From Pseudochelatococcus lubricantis (GTDB lineage: Bacteria > Pseudomonadota > Alphaproteobacteria > Rhizobiales > Beijerinckiaceae): a stretch of DNA of 64,000 bases. Within the stretch, counting starts at the first letter, position 1. Each line of letters starts with the position of its first letter. Under the pieces are notes generated by a model. That model ran no database searches and was not told the DNA's origin. It saw only the letters and a list, made by a program, of their open reading frames with translations. A program made the translations under genes and the position numbers. Below are positions 17,224 to 25,880 of the stretch, one piece after another. The stretch is taken from assembly GCF_011762225.1 (NCBI RefSeq), contig NZ_JAASQI010000012.1:1-64000 (forward strand). Reading direction: 5' to 3'.

Positions 17224-19842
17224 TCATGCCGTCGTGGCGCCGTTCGGCCCGGCCGAAACCAGCGTCGTCACATCCAGCAGAATCTGCGGCAGGGCCCACC
17301 CCCCGGGACTTGCAAGATAGCGCGGTTCCCATACGGGATGATACTTTTCCTTGTATGCCCGCAAGCCGTGAAAACCATAGAACCGCTCGCTATGCCGCGC
17401 CACGAAGGCGGCGAACTTGTGCCAGTCCGGCGCCAGCCTGTGGCCGGAGAGGCCGGACAGCGGCGCCATACCCAGATTGAACCAGCCGTAGCCGCCGGTC
17501 TTCGCGTGCAGCATCAGGCTGACGAAAAGCAGATCCATCACCGCCGGCATGTCCGGCAGGCGCCGCATGAGGTCGACCGTTATCTCGCCGCCCTTCTGTC
17601 CGTACCACAGATTGGCGAAGGCCAGAATCCGGCCCTCGCGCCGCACCACCGCGATATCGAAGCGCGACAGATAGCTCTCCGACCAGAAGCCGATGGAAAA
17701 ACCTTTCTCGCGGGAGCCGCGCTCTGCCAGCCAGGCGTCGGACACCGCCTTGAGTTCCGCGAAATGCGAAGGAACCTCCGCCGCCGGAATGATGGCGAAC
17801 GACAGCCCGTCGCGCGCCGCGCGGTTCAGGGCGTTGCGCCAGTCCCGTCCCGCGCGCCCGTCGAGCGAGAAGGCCTTCAGGTCCACGTGCGCCTCCTCGC
17901 CCAGCTTGGTGAGGGACAGGCCGCCGTCGAGATAGAGCGGCAGGCACTGTGGGCTCACCTGATAGAAGACGGGCAAGCCGTCGTTCCTGTCAACCTCTTC
18001 GAAAAAGAGCCACATCAGCTCGGAAGCGCGCGTCGGGTTTCCGACGGGATCGCCCATGGCGACCCAGCTCCGGCCGCGCACCGCGTACATGATGAAGGCA
18101 TCGCCCGCCGGATGCATCAGAAACTGCTTGTCACCCAGGAAGGCGAGCTGCGCATCGGCCCTGTCGGCAAAGGTCAATGCCTTTTCCAGCATGTCCGGAA
18201 GGGGCGGATGGGTGCGGTGCGGGGCTCTGGCGCCGTGGATCATGGCATACAGCAACAGGCCGGCGCCGACGACTACCGCCGCGAGGCTGCCGCGCAGAAA
18301 GCGCGAGGCGTCGTCGTGCCAATCGAACTCCCACCAGGCTTGCCGGCTGTAGTCCAGGTCCTCGAAGGCGGTAAACCCCAGCCAGATCGTGAAGCCGATG
18401 ACAAGGGCGACCGCGATCAGCCAGAATGGCTCCAGAGGCTCCGACAGGAGCCCGGCCTTGCGGTAAAACGAGGACCGAAACAGCAACAGCAGGCCGACCA
18501 CCGACCCCAGGATCAGCGCCTCCTCCCAGTCGAACCCCTTCATCAGGGAGACGACCATGCCGGCGCCCATGACGACGATGGTCACCGTCCAGGCGCTCTC
18601 CAGCCGCCGCAACAGTCCGCGCGAGAGCACGAGCAGGACCACGCCGGCGGCGCTGCCGACGAGATGCGACACCTCGGCGAAAGGCAGCGGCACGAGATGG
18701 CGTAACGCGCGGATACGCGAATAGTCGGCCGGCAGCGCGCCGGACGTCAGCAGGACAAGGCCGCCCATGAACGTCAGCAGCGCGAGAAAAGCGGGAATGA
18801 CGGGCGAAACGACCCGCAGCAGCTTCCGCATCGCGCGCATCACCCTGCTGTCGGGACGGTGCAGATTTGCATTGTACGCGCCGAACATGGCCGCCGCGAC
18901 CATGAAGGGAATAAGCGTGTAGGTGAGCCGCCACACGAGCAACGCGGAGAGCAGCTCCTCCGACGGGACGTGCGGGAAGGCGAGCAGCATCGTCACCTCG
19001 AAGGCGCCCAGACCCGCCGGAGCGTGGCTCGCCACCGAGAACATGATGGCGGCGGCGAACACAACGGCGAAAGCCGGAAAGGCGGCGCCGGTTTCCGGCG
19101 GCATCAGCACCCATAGCGAGGCCGCCGCCGCCGATACGTCCACGACCCCGAGGCCGATCTGCCCGAGCGCGCTCCAGCCGCCTGGCAGGCGCACGCGCGC
19201 CTCATTCCGGCCGAAGTAACGCTGGCGGCGTCCGCACCAGATCACCAGCGCCGCAAGCGCAAGCAGCAGCGCGGCGCCGATGGACCGGTTGAGCGCGGCG
19301 GGGAGCCCGTCGAACGCGGCTATCGTGTGTGGTGCAATCACCCCGCCGAGCCCCAGAACCGCCGCCATGCCGAGCCAAAGGGTGACGCCGGCAACCGCCG
19401 TGAGCTTCGCCACCTCCGCCAGCGACAGCCCGGCACGGCCGTACACACGCCAGCGCACGGCACCCGCCGTCAGCAGCGGGAAGCCGAGCGCGTGGCCGAT
19501 GGCATAGCTGGTGAAGGAGCCGAAGGCGACGGTCCGCATCGGCACCCTTTTCTCGGTCGCGGCCCGGAGGCCGCACAGGTCGTAGCCGATCAGCGCGGCA
19601 TAGCTGACGAGGCTGAGGCCGAGCGAGAGAGCGAACAGCCAGCCGGGCGTTTTCGCTGCGCTGGCGATCACCGCGCCTGGATTGATTTCCGCGATCAGCG
19701 CCGCGAAAAGCCCCAGCGTCGCGCAGATGGCGAAAGCGACCAGAAACGGCTTTGCGCGGACGAGGAAGGCACGTCTCTTTTCGACGGCCAGCACACCTTC
19801 CTGCCGCGCGGCAGGAGCGCCTGCCTCGATCTTCACTTGCAC
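17224..19842 (-). CDS. lpiA: Lysylphosphatidylglycerol synthase/flippase (MprF/LpiA)
   Basis: An 872-residue membrane enzyme that transfers lysine from lysyl-tRNA to phosphatidylglycerol and flips the product, lowering surface negative charge. The first about 530 residues are a many-helix membrane domain; the C-terminal 300 (from about DMLEKALTFADRADAQLAFLG) form the GNAT-like DUF2156 synthase domain, including the conserved AMGDPVGNP. Translation begins at a GTG at 19842 or at a second GTG two codons later. It is the first gene of the lpiA-acvB operon, which in Rhizobium tropici is acid-induced. No acid-response site was identified here. Confidence 0.92.
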   Translation of the reverse strand: MQVKIEAGAPAARQEGVLAVEKRRAFLVRAKPFLVAFAICATLGLFAALIAEINPGAVIASAAKTPGWLFALSLGLSLVSYAALIGYDLCGLRAATEKRVPMRTVAFGSFTSYAIGHALGFPLLTAGAVRWRVYGRAGLSLAEVAKLTAVAGVTLWLGMAAVLGLGGVIAPHTIAAFDGLPAALNRSIGAALLLALAALVIWCGRRQRYFGRNEARVRLPGGWSALGQIGLGVVDVSAAAASLWVLMPPETGAAFPAFAVVFAAAIMFSVASHAPAGLGAFEVTMLLAFPHVPSEELLSALLVWRLTYTLIPFMVAAAMFGAYNANLHRPDSRVMRAMRKLLRVVSPVIPAFLALLTFMGGLVLLTSGALPADYSRIRALRHLVPLPFAEVSHLVGSAAGVVLLVLSRGLLRRLESAWTVTIVVMGAGMVVSLMKGFDWEEALILGSVVGLLLLFRSSFYRKAGLLSEPLEPFWLIAVALVIGFTIWLGFTAFEDLDYSRQAWWEFDWHDDASRFLRGSLAAVVVGAGLLLYAMIHGARAPHRTHPPLPDMLEKALTFADRADAQLAFLGDKQFLMHPAGDAFIMYAVRGRSWVAMGDPVGNPTRASELMWLFFEEVDRNDGLPVFYQVSPQCLPLYLDGGLSLTKLGEEAHVDLKAFSLDGRAGRDWRNALNRAARDGLSFAIIPAAEVPSHFAELKAVSDAWLAERGSREKGFSIGFWSESYLSRFDIAVVRREGRILAFANLWYGQKGGEITVDLMRRLPDMPAVMDLLFVSLMLHAKTGGYGWFNLGMAPLSGLSGHRLAPDWHKFAAFVARHSERFYGFHGLRAYKEKYHPVWEPRYLASPGGWALPQILLDVTTLVSAGPNGATTA

Positions 19843-19977
19843 GATGATGATGACCCGCCTGTTGAACGCCGCCGCCTACATATCACAACTCGCGGCCGCT
19901 CACATGGGGGTGGGCGTCCTGTTGCAACAGGGGTGGCCGCTGCGCTGCGCACGAAACGCTCTTCCAGCGAGGGGGCA

Positions 19978-20021
19978 TTGCAACGGGGAAGCATTGCGGC
20001 TATATAATTTGAATACAAATT
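19978..20021 (+). promoter_or_regulatory. marR promoter with overlapping MarR-type operator
   Basis: TTGCAA (19978-19983) and TATAAT (20003-20008; the alternative TATATA at 20001 gives 17-base spacing) form a sigma-70 promoter. A perfect palindrome AATTTG-AATA-CAAATT covers 20006-20021, directly over the -10 element. Binding there would block the promoter, the usual mode of MarR autorepression. Confidence 0.65.
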
Positions 20022-20040
20022 ATTTGAATTGCATCTTCTC

Positions 20041-20505
20041 ATGAACGACCCCGCCCCTCCCCGCGAGCGCTTCGGCATGCTCTTTGTCGGCGTTGCCCGA
20101 CGCTGGCGCGCCGCGCTCGATGCCCGCCTGGCCGACGTCGGCCTGTCCGACGCCACCTGGAGCCCCCTTGTCCATATCGGCCGCTCCGGCGGCGGCATCT
20201 GCCAGAAGGATCTGGCGGTGCGCGTCGGCATCGATGGGTCGAGCCTCGTCCGGCTGCTGGATATCCTCGCCGCCAAGGGCCTGATCGAGCGCCGTCAGGA
20301 TGCGTCCGACCGGCGCTCCAACCTGCTGTTCCTGACGCGCGCAGGCGAGGAAGCGGTGGCAGGAATCCAGCAGGTGCTGACAGCGGTCGAAGGGCAGATG
20401 CTGGCCGGCATAGACGATACGGAGATGGAAGCGCTCATCGCGTCGCTCGACCGGATCGACACGCAGCTCAGGACCCTGCGCGAGGGCGGAGACGGCCGTC
20501 CATGA
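20041..20505 (+). CDS. MarR family transcriptional regulator
   Basis: A 154-residue MarR-type winged-helix repressor. The recognition region is at about residues 45-100 (ICQKDLAVRVGIDGSSLVRLLDILAAKG, then a wing with RRQDASDRRSNLLFLT). The ATG at 20041 is preferred to an in-frame TTG at 20029. Its stop overlaps the FUSC transporter start by four bases (ATGA), so the two are translationally coupled. It likely senses an aromatic compound and controls efflux, by analogy with other MarR-FUSC pairs. Confidence 0.9.
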   Translation: MNDPAPPRERFGMLFVGVARRWRAALDARLADVGLSDATWSPLVHIGRSGGGICQKDLAVRVGIDGSSLVRLLDILAAKGLIERRQDASDRRSNLLFLTRAGEEAVAGIQQVLTAVEGQMLAGIDDTEMEALIASLDRIDTQLRTLREGGDGRP

Positions 20506-22433
20506 CCGCGTCCACGATTCCGGAACGGCTCGGGCTCGATGCGGCTCGCCTTGGCTTCACCCTGCGAACGGCCATCGCGGCCTGCTGCGCCCTGTTCATT
20601 GCGTGGCTCCTCGGGCTCGAACATCCGCAATGGTCCGCGATGACCGTGTGGGCGGCGTCGCAGCCGGTGCGGGGTCAACTGGTCGAGAAAAGCCTTTTCC
20701 GGGCGCTCGGCACCGTGCTCGGCGCGATCTTCGGCATGGGCCTGCTGCTGGCGTCGCACGGCTGGCCGTGGGTGATCGTTCCCGGCCTCGCGCTCTGGAT
20801 AGGCCTGTGCGCCGGAGCGGGCAACATCCTGCGCGGCTTCGCCTCCTACGGAGCCATGCTGGCGGGCTATTCCGCCGCCATGGTGACGCTGCTGCACAGC
20901 GCACAATCGGCGAGCCCGCTCGCCGTCGGCGTCGACCGCATGCTGACGGTCCTGCTCGGCCTGCTGGTGGCGCTCGCCATTGGCTGGGTCTTTGCCGCGC
21001 CCGGAGACGATCCGGACGATCTCACCCACGGGCCGCGCCGGCTGTCACGGCGGATTCTCGCGGATCTCGCGGCCTGTCTCGCCGGAAAGGCGCCGCCGGA
21101 CCACGCCGCGCATCACGTGCTGCTCTCCGGGATGGCTGCGATAGAAGACAGGCTGGACGGCCGCGCGGCCGGCTCGCTGCGCTCGCGCGAGGCCGTGCGG
21201 GCGGTGCGCCGGCTGCTGCTGGCACAGGTCGCCATTCTGCTGTGGATGCGTCGCCCGCTACGGCGGACGGAAAACGGGCCGCTGGCCGCGGCGCTGCGCG
21301 AGGCCGCCGAAGCTTATAACGAGCCCTGTCGGCCGCAGGACGCCGATGCGGCCCTGCACCGGGCTGCCGGGCTCGCCGCATTCGATCCCGTGCTGCAAGG
21401 CGCCCTTGCCGACCTGACCACGGCGGCCGCCCGCGAACGCGCCGCCGAGGGTGCGTGGCAGGCGGCCGGAACGCACGCGGCGGCCCTGCACCGCGACTGG
21501 ATCGGCGCGCGGCAGGCTCTGCTTCGCACGATGCTCGCCATTCTCGCCGTCGGCGGAATCTGGCTGGCGACTGACTGGGAGGCCGGCGCCTTCATGCTGC
21601 TGGGCACGGCCATCATGACGACCGTGTTTTCCACGGCCGACAATCCGGTCCGGCTCCTGCGTCAGGTCATCGTGGGCCAGGCGCTGGGCGTCGCGGGCGC
21701 GCTCGCCTGCCGGTGGCTCGTCTGGCCGCTGGCGGGCGGCGAGACCGGCCTCGTGCTGTCGATGATGCCCTTCATCGTCTTCGGCGGCTTCCTCTTCGCG
21801 CACCGCCGCGCGTCGGGACCGATCGGCTTCGATTACAACATGGTCGTCCTGCTGCTTCTCCAGCCGGTATGGCCGCTGACCGGCAGCTTTCCGCATTCCC
21901 TGATGGCCGGCGTCGCCGTGGTTCTGGGGCCGGCGATCGGGCTGGTCGCCTTCCGGCTGATCTTTCCCGTCGACGGCAAACGGCGGTTGCGGACGCTGGT
22001 CGCCATGATGGTGCGCGAGATCGAGGCCATGGCCGGCCGCCGGGGCGCCTCCCGCCGCCGCCCCGTGTGGCGCGCGCGGCTTTACCACCGCCTGCTGCGG
22101 CTGGTGCGCTGGGCCGACAAAACCGGCTCCGACAAGGAAGAGGCGGTCGAGGGCAGCTTCGCCATCCTGTTGCTGGGCTCCGCCATTCTGCACATGGACA
22201 GCCTTCTCCAGCAACCGGAGCTGGCGCCGGGAGCCGCGCGGCGGCTTGACATGACGCTGGCCCGGCTGCGCCGGGTGGGGCGCGATCCACACCGTGCCGC
22301 CCGCGCTCTCGCCGCCACCGCCGCAAGCCTCGCCGGCAATCCGGCCGTGGACACGGGCCTGCTGCGCGAGGCTGCGGCGGAACTGTCCAGTCGCGCCGCA
22401 TTCCTGCAGCCGGACACGCGCGCCCGCACGTGA
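20502..22433 (+). CDS. FUSC family inner-membrane efflux protein (AaeB-like)
   Basis: A 643-residue protein with two blocks of membrane helices (about residues 20-165 and 345-500), each followed by a cytoplasmic helical region, the layout of the fusaric acid resistance/AaeB family that exports aromatic carboxylic acids. No AaeA-like membrane-fusion gene is adjacent, although such partners are common. It is coupled to the upstream MarR gene. Substrate is inferred only from the family. Confidence 0.85.
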   Translation: MTASTIPERLGLDAARLGFTLRTAIAACCALFIAWLLGLEHPQWSAMTVWAASQPVRGQLVEKSLFRALGTVLGAIFGMGLLLASHGWPWVIVPGLALWIGLCAGAGNILRGFASYGAMLAGYSAAMVTLLHSAQSASPLAVGVDRMLTVLLGLLVALAIGWVFAAPGDDPDDLTHGPRRLSRRILADLAACLAGKAPPDHAAHHVLLSGMAAIEDRLDGRAAGSLRSREAVRAVRRLLLAQVAILLWMRRPLRRTENGPLAAALREAAEAYNEPCRPQDADAALHRAAGLAAFDPVLQGALADLTTAAARERAAEGAWQAAGTHAAALHRDWIGARQALLRTMLAILAVGGIWLATDWEAGAFMLLGTAIMTTVFSTADNPVRLLRQVIVGQALGVAGALACRWLVWPLAGGETGLVLSMMPFIVFGGFLFAHRRASGPIGFDYNMVVLLLLQPVWPLTGSFPHSLMAGVAVVLGPAIGLVAFRLIFPVDGKRRLRTLVAMMVREIEAMAGRRGASRRRPVWRARLYHRLLRLVRWADKTGSDKEEAVEGSFAILLLGSAILHMDSLLQQPELAPGAARRLDMTLARLRRVGRDPHRAARALAATAASLAGNPAVDTGLLREAAAELSSRAAFLQPDTRART

Positions 22434-22490
22434 TAGGGTCACGAGCCCCTGACAAAACCTCGCGGGTTCGGCGAGCCGGAGGAGTTCGGA

Positions 22491-23156
22491 ATGCATTGGA
22501 TGCAAGCCGTCGATCTCTATTGCGAACGCACCGGACCCGGCTTCTGGGCCGAACCGGTCAACGCCTTTTCCAACGCCGCCTTCGTGCTGGCCGGCCTCGT
22601 CGCCCTGCACCGGGCCCGCTCAGACGGGGCCGACATCTGGATCCGCATCCTTTGCCTGTGGGTGGCCGCGATCGGCGTCGGCTCCTTCCTGTTTCATACG
22701 TTCGCCAACCGCTGGTCCGCGCTCGCGGACGTCCTGCCGATCTGGAGTTTCGTCGCCGTCTATGTCGTCTTCACGCTGCGGCGCACCTTCGCCCTCGGAT
22801 GGCCGGCGACCGGCGGGGTGCTGGCCATCGGCCTCGCTGCCATTGCACTTGTGATGCGGCTGCTGCCGGACGGAATCGGCGAGCGCACCAACCAGTCGAC
22901 ACAATATCTCCCCGCCGTGCTGATCTTTGTCGCTTTCGCGGCGGCGTTCGCGTGGTCCGGCCGGCCGGGTGCGCGCCTCATCGTCAGCGCTGGCCTCGTG
23001 TTTGCGTTGTCGCTGTTTTTCCGTTCCGTCGATCTCGCGGCCTGCGCTCATCTGCCGCTCGGGACGCATTTCCTGTGGCACCTGCTCAACGCGACGATGC
23101 TCGGCCTTCTCCTCGCCGTCGCGCTGAGACACAGGCTCCCGCCGCCCGCCGCATGA
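22491..23156 (+). CDS. Ceramidase-like membrane hydrolase (CREST superfamily)
   Basis: A 221-residue protein with about seven membrane helices. The pattern of alkaline ceramidases is present: E21/N24 near the N-terminus, S65, H69 and D80 (GSFLFHTFANRWSALAD), and H193 with H197 (GTHFLWH) near the C-terminus. These residues form the metal site in CREST hydrolases, which cleave amide bonds in lipids. GGAGGAG precedes the ATG. The bacterial substrate is not known; a sphingolipid or ornithine-type lipid is possible. Confidence 0.75.
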   Translation: MHWMQAVDLYCERTGPGFWAEPVNAFSNAAFVLAGLVALHRARSDGADIWIRILCLWVAAIGVGSFLFHTFANRWSALADVLPIWSFVAVYVVFTLRRTFALGWPATGGVLAIGLAAIALVMRLLPDGIGERTNQSTQYLPAVLIFVAFAAAFAWSGRPGARLIVSAGLVFALSLFFRSVDLAACAHLPLGTHFLWHLLNATMLGLLLAVALRHRLPPPAA

Positions 23157-23256
23157 TGCGGGCGCCGTCCCGTGCCGTTGTTGATGCGAATCAATGTCGC
23201 GCCGCGGCAGGCGTTCCAGAATGTAGCCAGTTCAGCAGAGCAGTCGGAGGTCTGCC

Positions 23257-23808
23257 ATGCAGATCGAGCCGCAAATCCGGTTCCGCGGAATGGAACCCTC
23301 GCCGTCGGTGGAAGAAGTGGTGCGCGAGAGGATCGGCCGTCTGGAACGCTTTCACGACCGGATTACGTCATGCGCCGTCCTGATCGAAGCGCCGCACCGG
23401 CACGGCCAGCAGGGCAGACTCTACCGCGTGCAGGTAAACCTCACTGTGCCGGGGGCGGAAATCGTGACGGGCAGACCCCAGCAGGACGAGCACGCGCACG
23501 AGGACGTCTATGTCGCCATTCGCGACAGCTTCAATTCCGCGCAGCGCCAGCTTGAAGACATTGTCCGCAAGATGAGCGGCCATCGTGTCAAGGCGCATCC
23601 CGAGACCCTGCGCGGGAAGGTCGCGCGGCTCGTTTCCGACGAGGGCTACGGCTTCATCGCCGGGCAGGACGGGCGCGAGTTTTTCTTCCGCCGCGAGAGC
23701 ATGACGTCCGACCAGCAATGGCTGATGCTCGCGGAGGGCGCAGAAGTAAGCTTTTCGGAGCATGAGGGCGAACAGGGGCCATACGCTTCCGCCATCGCCC
23801 TCGTCTGA
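23257..23808 (+). CDS. Ribosome hibernation factor (HPF/RaiA-like) fused to a cold-shock domain
   Basis: A 183-residue two-domain cytoplasmic protein. Residues 1-110 resemble the RaiA/HPF fold that binds the 30S decoding centre; residues 118-183 are a cold-shock domain with the nucleic-acid-binding pattern GYGFIAGQDGREFFFR. The fusion suggests a factor that binds both ribosome and RNA under stress. GGAGG lies 6 bases before the ATG. It is followed 57 bases later by a host attachment protein gene in the same direction. Confidence 0.82.
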   Translation: MQIEPQIRFRGMEPSPSVEEVVRERIGRLERFHDRITSCAVLIEAPHRHGQQGRLYRVQVNLTVPGAEIVTGRPQQDEHAHEDVYVAIRDSFNSAQRQLEDIVRKMSGHRVKAHPETLRGKVARLVSDEGYGFIAGQDGREFFFRRESMTSDQQWLMLAEGAEVSFSEHEGEQGPYASAIALV

Positions 23809-23865
23809 TCGCACGGACGATCCCGCGTTGCAGCGGGGAGGCGGATGCGGCAGGAGGTATGAGCC

Positions 23866-24333
23866 ATGAGAGCAGAAAAAACCTGGGTCCTGGTAGCAGA
23901 CGGCGCACGCGCGCGCATCGTCCGCGATCTCGGAACGAGCCTCGAGGCCGGGGAACGGCCGGAAGACCTCGTCTTCGAGATCGATCACAAGCAACTGCGC
24001 GAGATCATGGCGGACAAACCGGGACGCGCGTTTTCGTCCCACGGCGTGCGGCGCTCGGCGATGGAATATACTTCCGATCCCGTTCAGGAGCAGGAGGCGG
24101 CGTTCGCCGCGACGCTGCTCGAAGAGCTTGAACGGCGCCACGCCGCGCACGAGTTCGACAAGCTCGCCATCATCGCGGAGCCGCGGTTGCTCGGCGTCAT
24201 CCGCCGTATACTTCCCGCCGCGCTGCGTGAGACGGTCGTCAACGAAATCTCCAAGGATCTGACCAAACTGCCGAACCGGGAACTGCGGGAAGCAATCGCC
24301 GAACTCGGAATCGGCCGTCCCCGCCCCGTCTGA
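23866..24333 (+). CDS. Host attachment protein family (PF10116-like)
   Basis: A 155-residue cytoplasmic protein beginning TWVLVADGARARIVRD, the signature of the family named from a plant-attachment locus in rhizobia. The fold resembles translation release factor eRF1 domains (baeRF group), so a ribosome- or stress-related role is as plausible as attachment. A perfect AGGAGG ribosome site precedes the ATG by 8 bases. It is next to the hibernation/cold-shock fusion, which supports a stress link. Confidence 0.82.
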   Translation: MRAEKTWVLVADGARARIVRDLGTSLEAGERPEDLVFEIDHKQLREIMADKPGRAFSSHGVRRSAMEYTSDPVQEQEAAFAATLLEELERRHAAHEFDKLAIIAEPRLLGVIRRILPAALRETVVNEISKDLTKLPNRELREAIAELGIGRPRPV

Positions 24334-24471
24334 AGTCACCGGCACGCACGCCCGAAACAAGGCGCCATGGAGCCCGCCCCGAATCGGATCGGGCTTCGTT
24401 GCCGTTTGTCGACCCCTGTCCTTCGACGAAAACCTGCATCCGTCGCGAGAATACTGAGCAATGATCGGATT

Positions 24472-24493
24472 ATAATATCGGAATAATATCGGA
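24472..24493. repeat. Perfect tandem 11-bp direct repeat
   Basis: ATAATATCGGA occurs twice back to back. The 11-base period is one helical turn, so both copies face the same side of DNA, as in cooperative regulator sites. A degenerate third unit (ATGATCGGATT) precedes it. Confidence 0.6.
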
Positions 24494-24511
24494 GAAAATT
24501 TCTTTTTAATC

Positions 24512-24526
24512 ATTATAATTTATAAT
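24512..24526. promoter_or_regulatory. 15-bp AT palindrome (7-1-7)
   Basis: ATTATAA-T-TTATAAT is perfect. The 7-1-7 form recalls sites of Fur-family regulators, and the next gene is an iron-siderophore reductase. AT-rich palindromes also arise by chance in such stretches, so support is modest. Confidence 0.35.
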
Positions 24527-24710
24527 AATTAAAATATTTATGCCCGCTTGTCTTTCCGCTGCACCATGATAAATAAACGCTGCTGCCAAGGTGTTTTTTT
24601 TATTTATTTATATTTATTCAAATCAACGCCGATACAGCAAGAACAGCTTATCCGGATGTCCTTGCGCGTCTGAATCGGCGCGCGGGCCAATGACATACAG
24701 AGTACCGACC

Positions 24711-25835
24711 ATGAGCGAAGCGCGTCATCCTGCCCGTCTGACAGCCAGCACCCGCATTCTGCTGGAGGACTCCCGCGCGATACTCGACGGGTTGTGCACC
24801 CATCTGGCGGAGCACGTGCCGGTGGAACGCTTCGAGGGAGGCGCGCGGCTCACCTCCGACTACGGCACGGCGCAGGCCGAAGTGCTCGACGACGCGCTGG
24901 CAATCGCCATCGATAGCGCCGACGCGGCCGGGCTGTCGTTCCTCAAGCTGATCGTAGCCGACCATATCCTGGCGCTTGCCGACGGGCAGAAGCCGGTCAT
25001 CCGCTGGAGCGGCGACGGCAAGGCCGGCGAGCCCCTGCCCTATTTCCGCGAGATGCGCGTTCTGTCCGCGAGCAACGTGACGCCGCTCATGCGCCGCGTC
25101 GTGCTGGCCGGCCACGATCTCGGCCGCTTCGCGAACGGCGGATTGCACGTGCGCCTGCTGTTTCCGCCGCCCGGCGCCGAAACGCCGCAGTGGCCGGTGA
25201 GCGGCGAGGACGGACGGCCGCAATGGCCGGAAGGCGCGGCGAAACCCGCCGCGCGCGTCTACACTATCCGCAGCATCGACGCGGAGAAGGGCGAAGTCGT
25301 CGTCGACATGGTGCTGCATGCCAGCCCGGAGGGCGATCCGGACCACGATCATGCCCCGGGCGCGGCTTTCGCGTTGCGCGCAAAGGCCGGCGATGTGGTG
25401 GGCATGACCGGCCCCGGCGGCGGTTCCATCGGCGAGGCGCGGCGCTATATCCTGCTCGGCGACGAAACCGCCCTGCCCGCCATCGGCCGGCTGCTGGAGA
25501 CGATGCCGGCTGAGGCCGAGGTGGCGGCGTTCGTGGAAGTCGCCGATGCATCGGAGGAGCAGGCGCTGCCATGCCCTGCCCGCCTCCATCTGCGCTGGCT
25601 GCACCGGCATGGCGCCGGAGCGGGCGGCACCGACCTGCTGGAAAAGGCTCTCCGCCAGCACCCATGGCTGCGCGACGGCGGCGACACGCCCTTCGTGTGG
25701 ACTGGCTGCGAACACGCGCAAACGCGCGCGATCAAGCAGTTCCTGTTGAAAGAGGAAGGACTTCCGCGCGAAAAATACCAGGTTGCCGCCTATTGGCGCC
25801 GCGGCGCCAACGGCGACGACACACGCCGGGACTGA
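24711..25835 (+). CDS. Siderophore-interacting FAD protein with N-terminal DUF2218
   Basis: A 374-residue cytoplasmic flavoprotein that probably reduces Fe(III)-siderophores to release iron. Residues 1-95 are DUF2218 (RILLEDSRAILDGLCTHLAEH); from about 110 the SIP/ViuB FAD-binding domain begins, with the flavin motif RVYTIRS, followed by the NAD(P)H-binding lobe with FVWTGCEHAQ. The ATG at 24711 is chosen because DUF2218 starts there; an ATG at 24690 is in frame. It follows an AT-rich control region. Ferric reductase activity is family knowledge. Confidence 0.87.
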   Translation: MSEARHPARLTASTRILLEDSRAILDGLCTHLAEHVPVERFEGGARLTSDYGTAQAEVLDDALAIAIDSADAAGLSFLKLIVADHILALADGQKPVIRWSGDGKAGEPLPYFREMRVLSASNVTPLMRRVVLAGHDLGRFANGGLHVRLLFPPPGAETPQWPVSGEDGRPQWPEGAAKPAARVYTIRSIDAEKGEVVVDMVLHASPEGDPDHDHAPGAAFALRAKAGDVVGMTGPGGGSIGEARRYILLGDETALPAIGRLLETMPAEAEVAAFVEVADASEEQALPCPARLHLRWLHRHGAGAGGTDLLEKALRQHPWLRDGGDTPFVWTGCEHAQTRAIKQFLLKEEGLPREKYQVAAYWRRGANGDDTRRD

Positions 25836-25880
25836 CCACCTCCGACTCGCACGAATAGTCCCGACCGGTCGTCCGGCGTC

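Larger units (their letters stand above)
24334..24710. other. AT-rich intergenic region before the siderophore-interacting gene
   Basis: No gene is seen. A 6-bp-stem hairpin (AGCCCG 24371-24376 with CGGGCT 24390-24395) may be a weak terminator for the host attachment gene. Bases 24440-24630 are strikingly AT-rich for this genome and hold a tandem 11-bp repeat and a 15-bp palindrome, listed separately. Probably an iron-related control region. Confidence 0.55.

Noticed and set aside
24500-24530. A classical Fur box
   Set aside because: The palindrome has the 7-1-7 form but not the TGATAAT-N-ATTATCA sequence, so I list it only as a generic candidate site.
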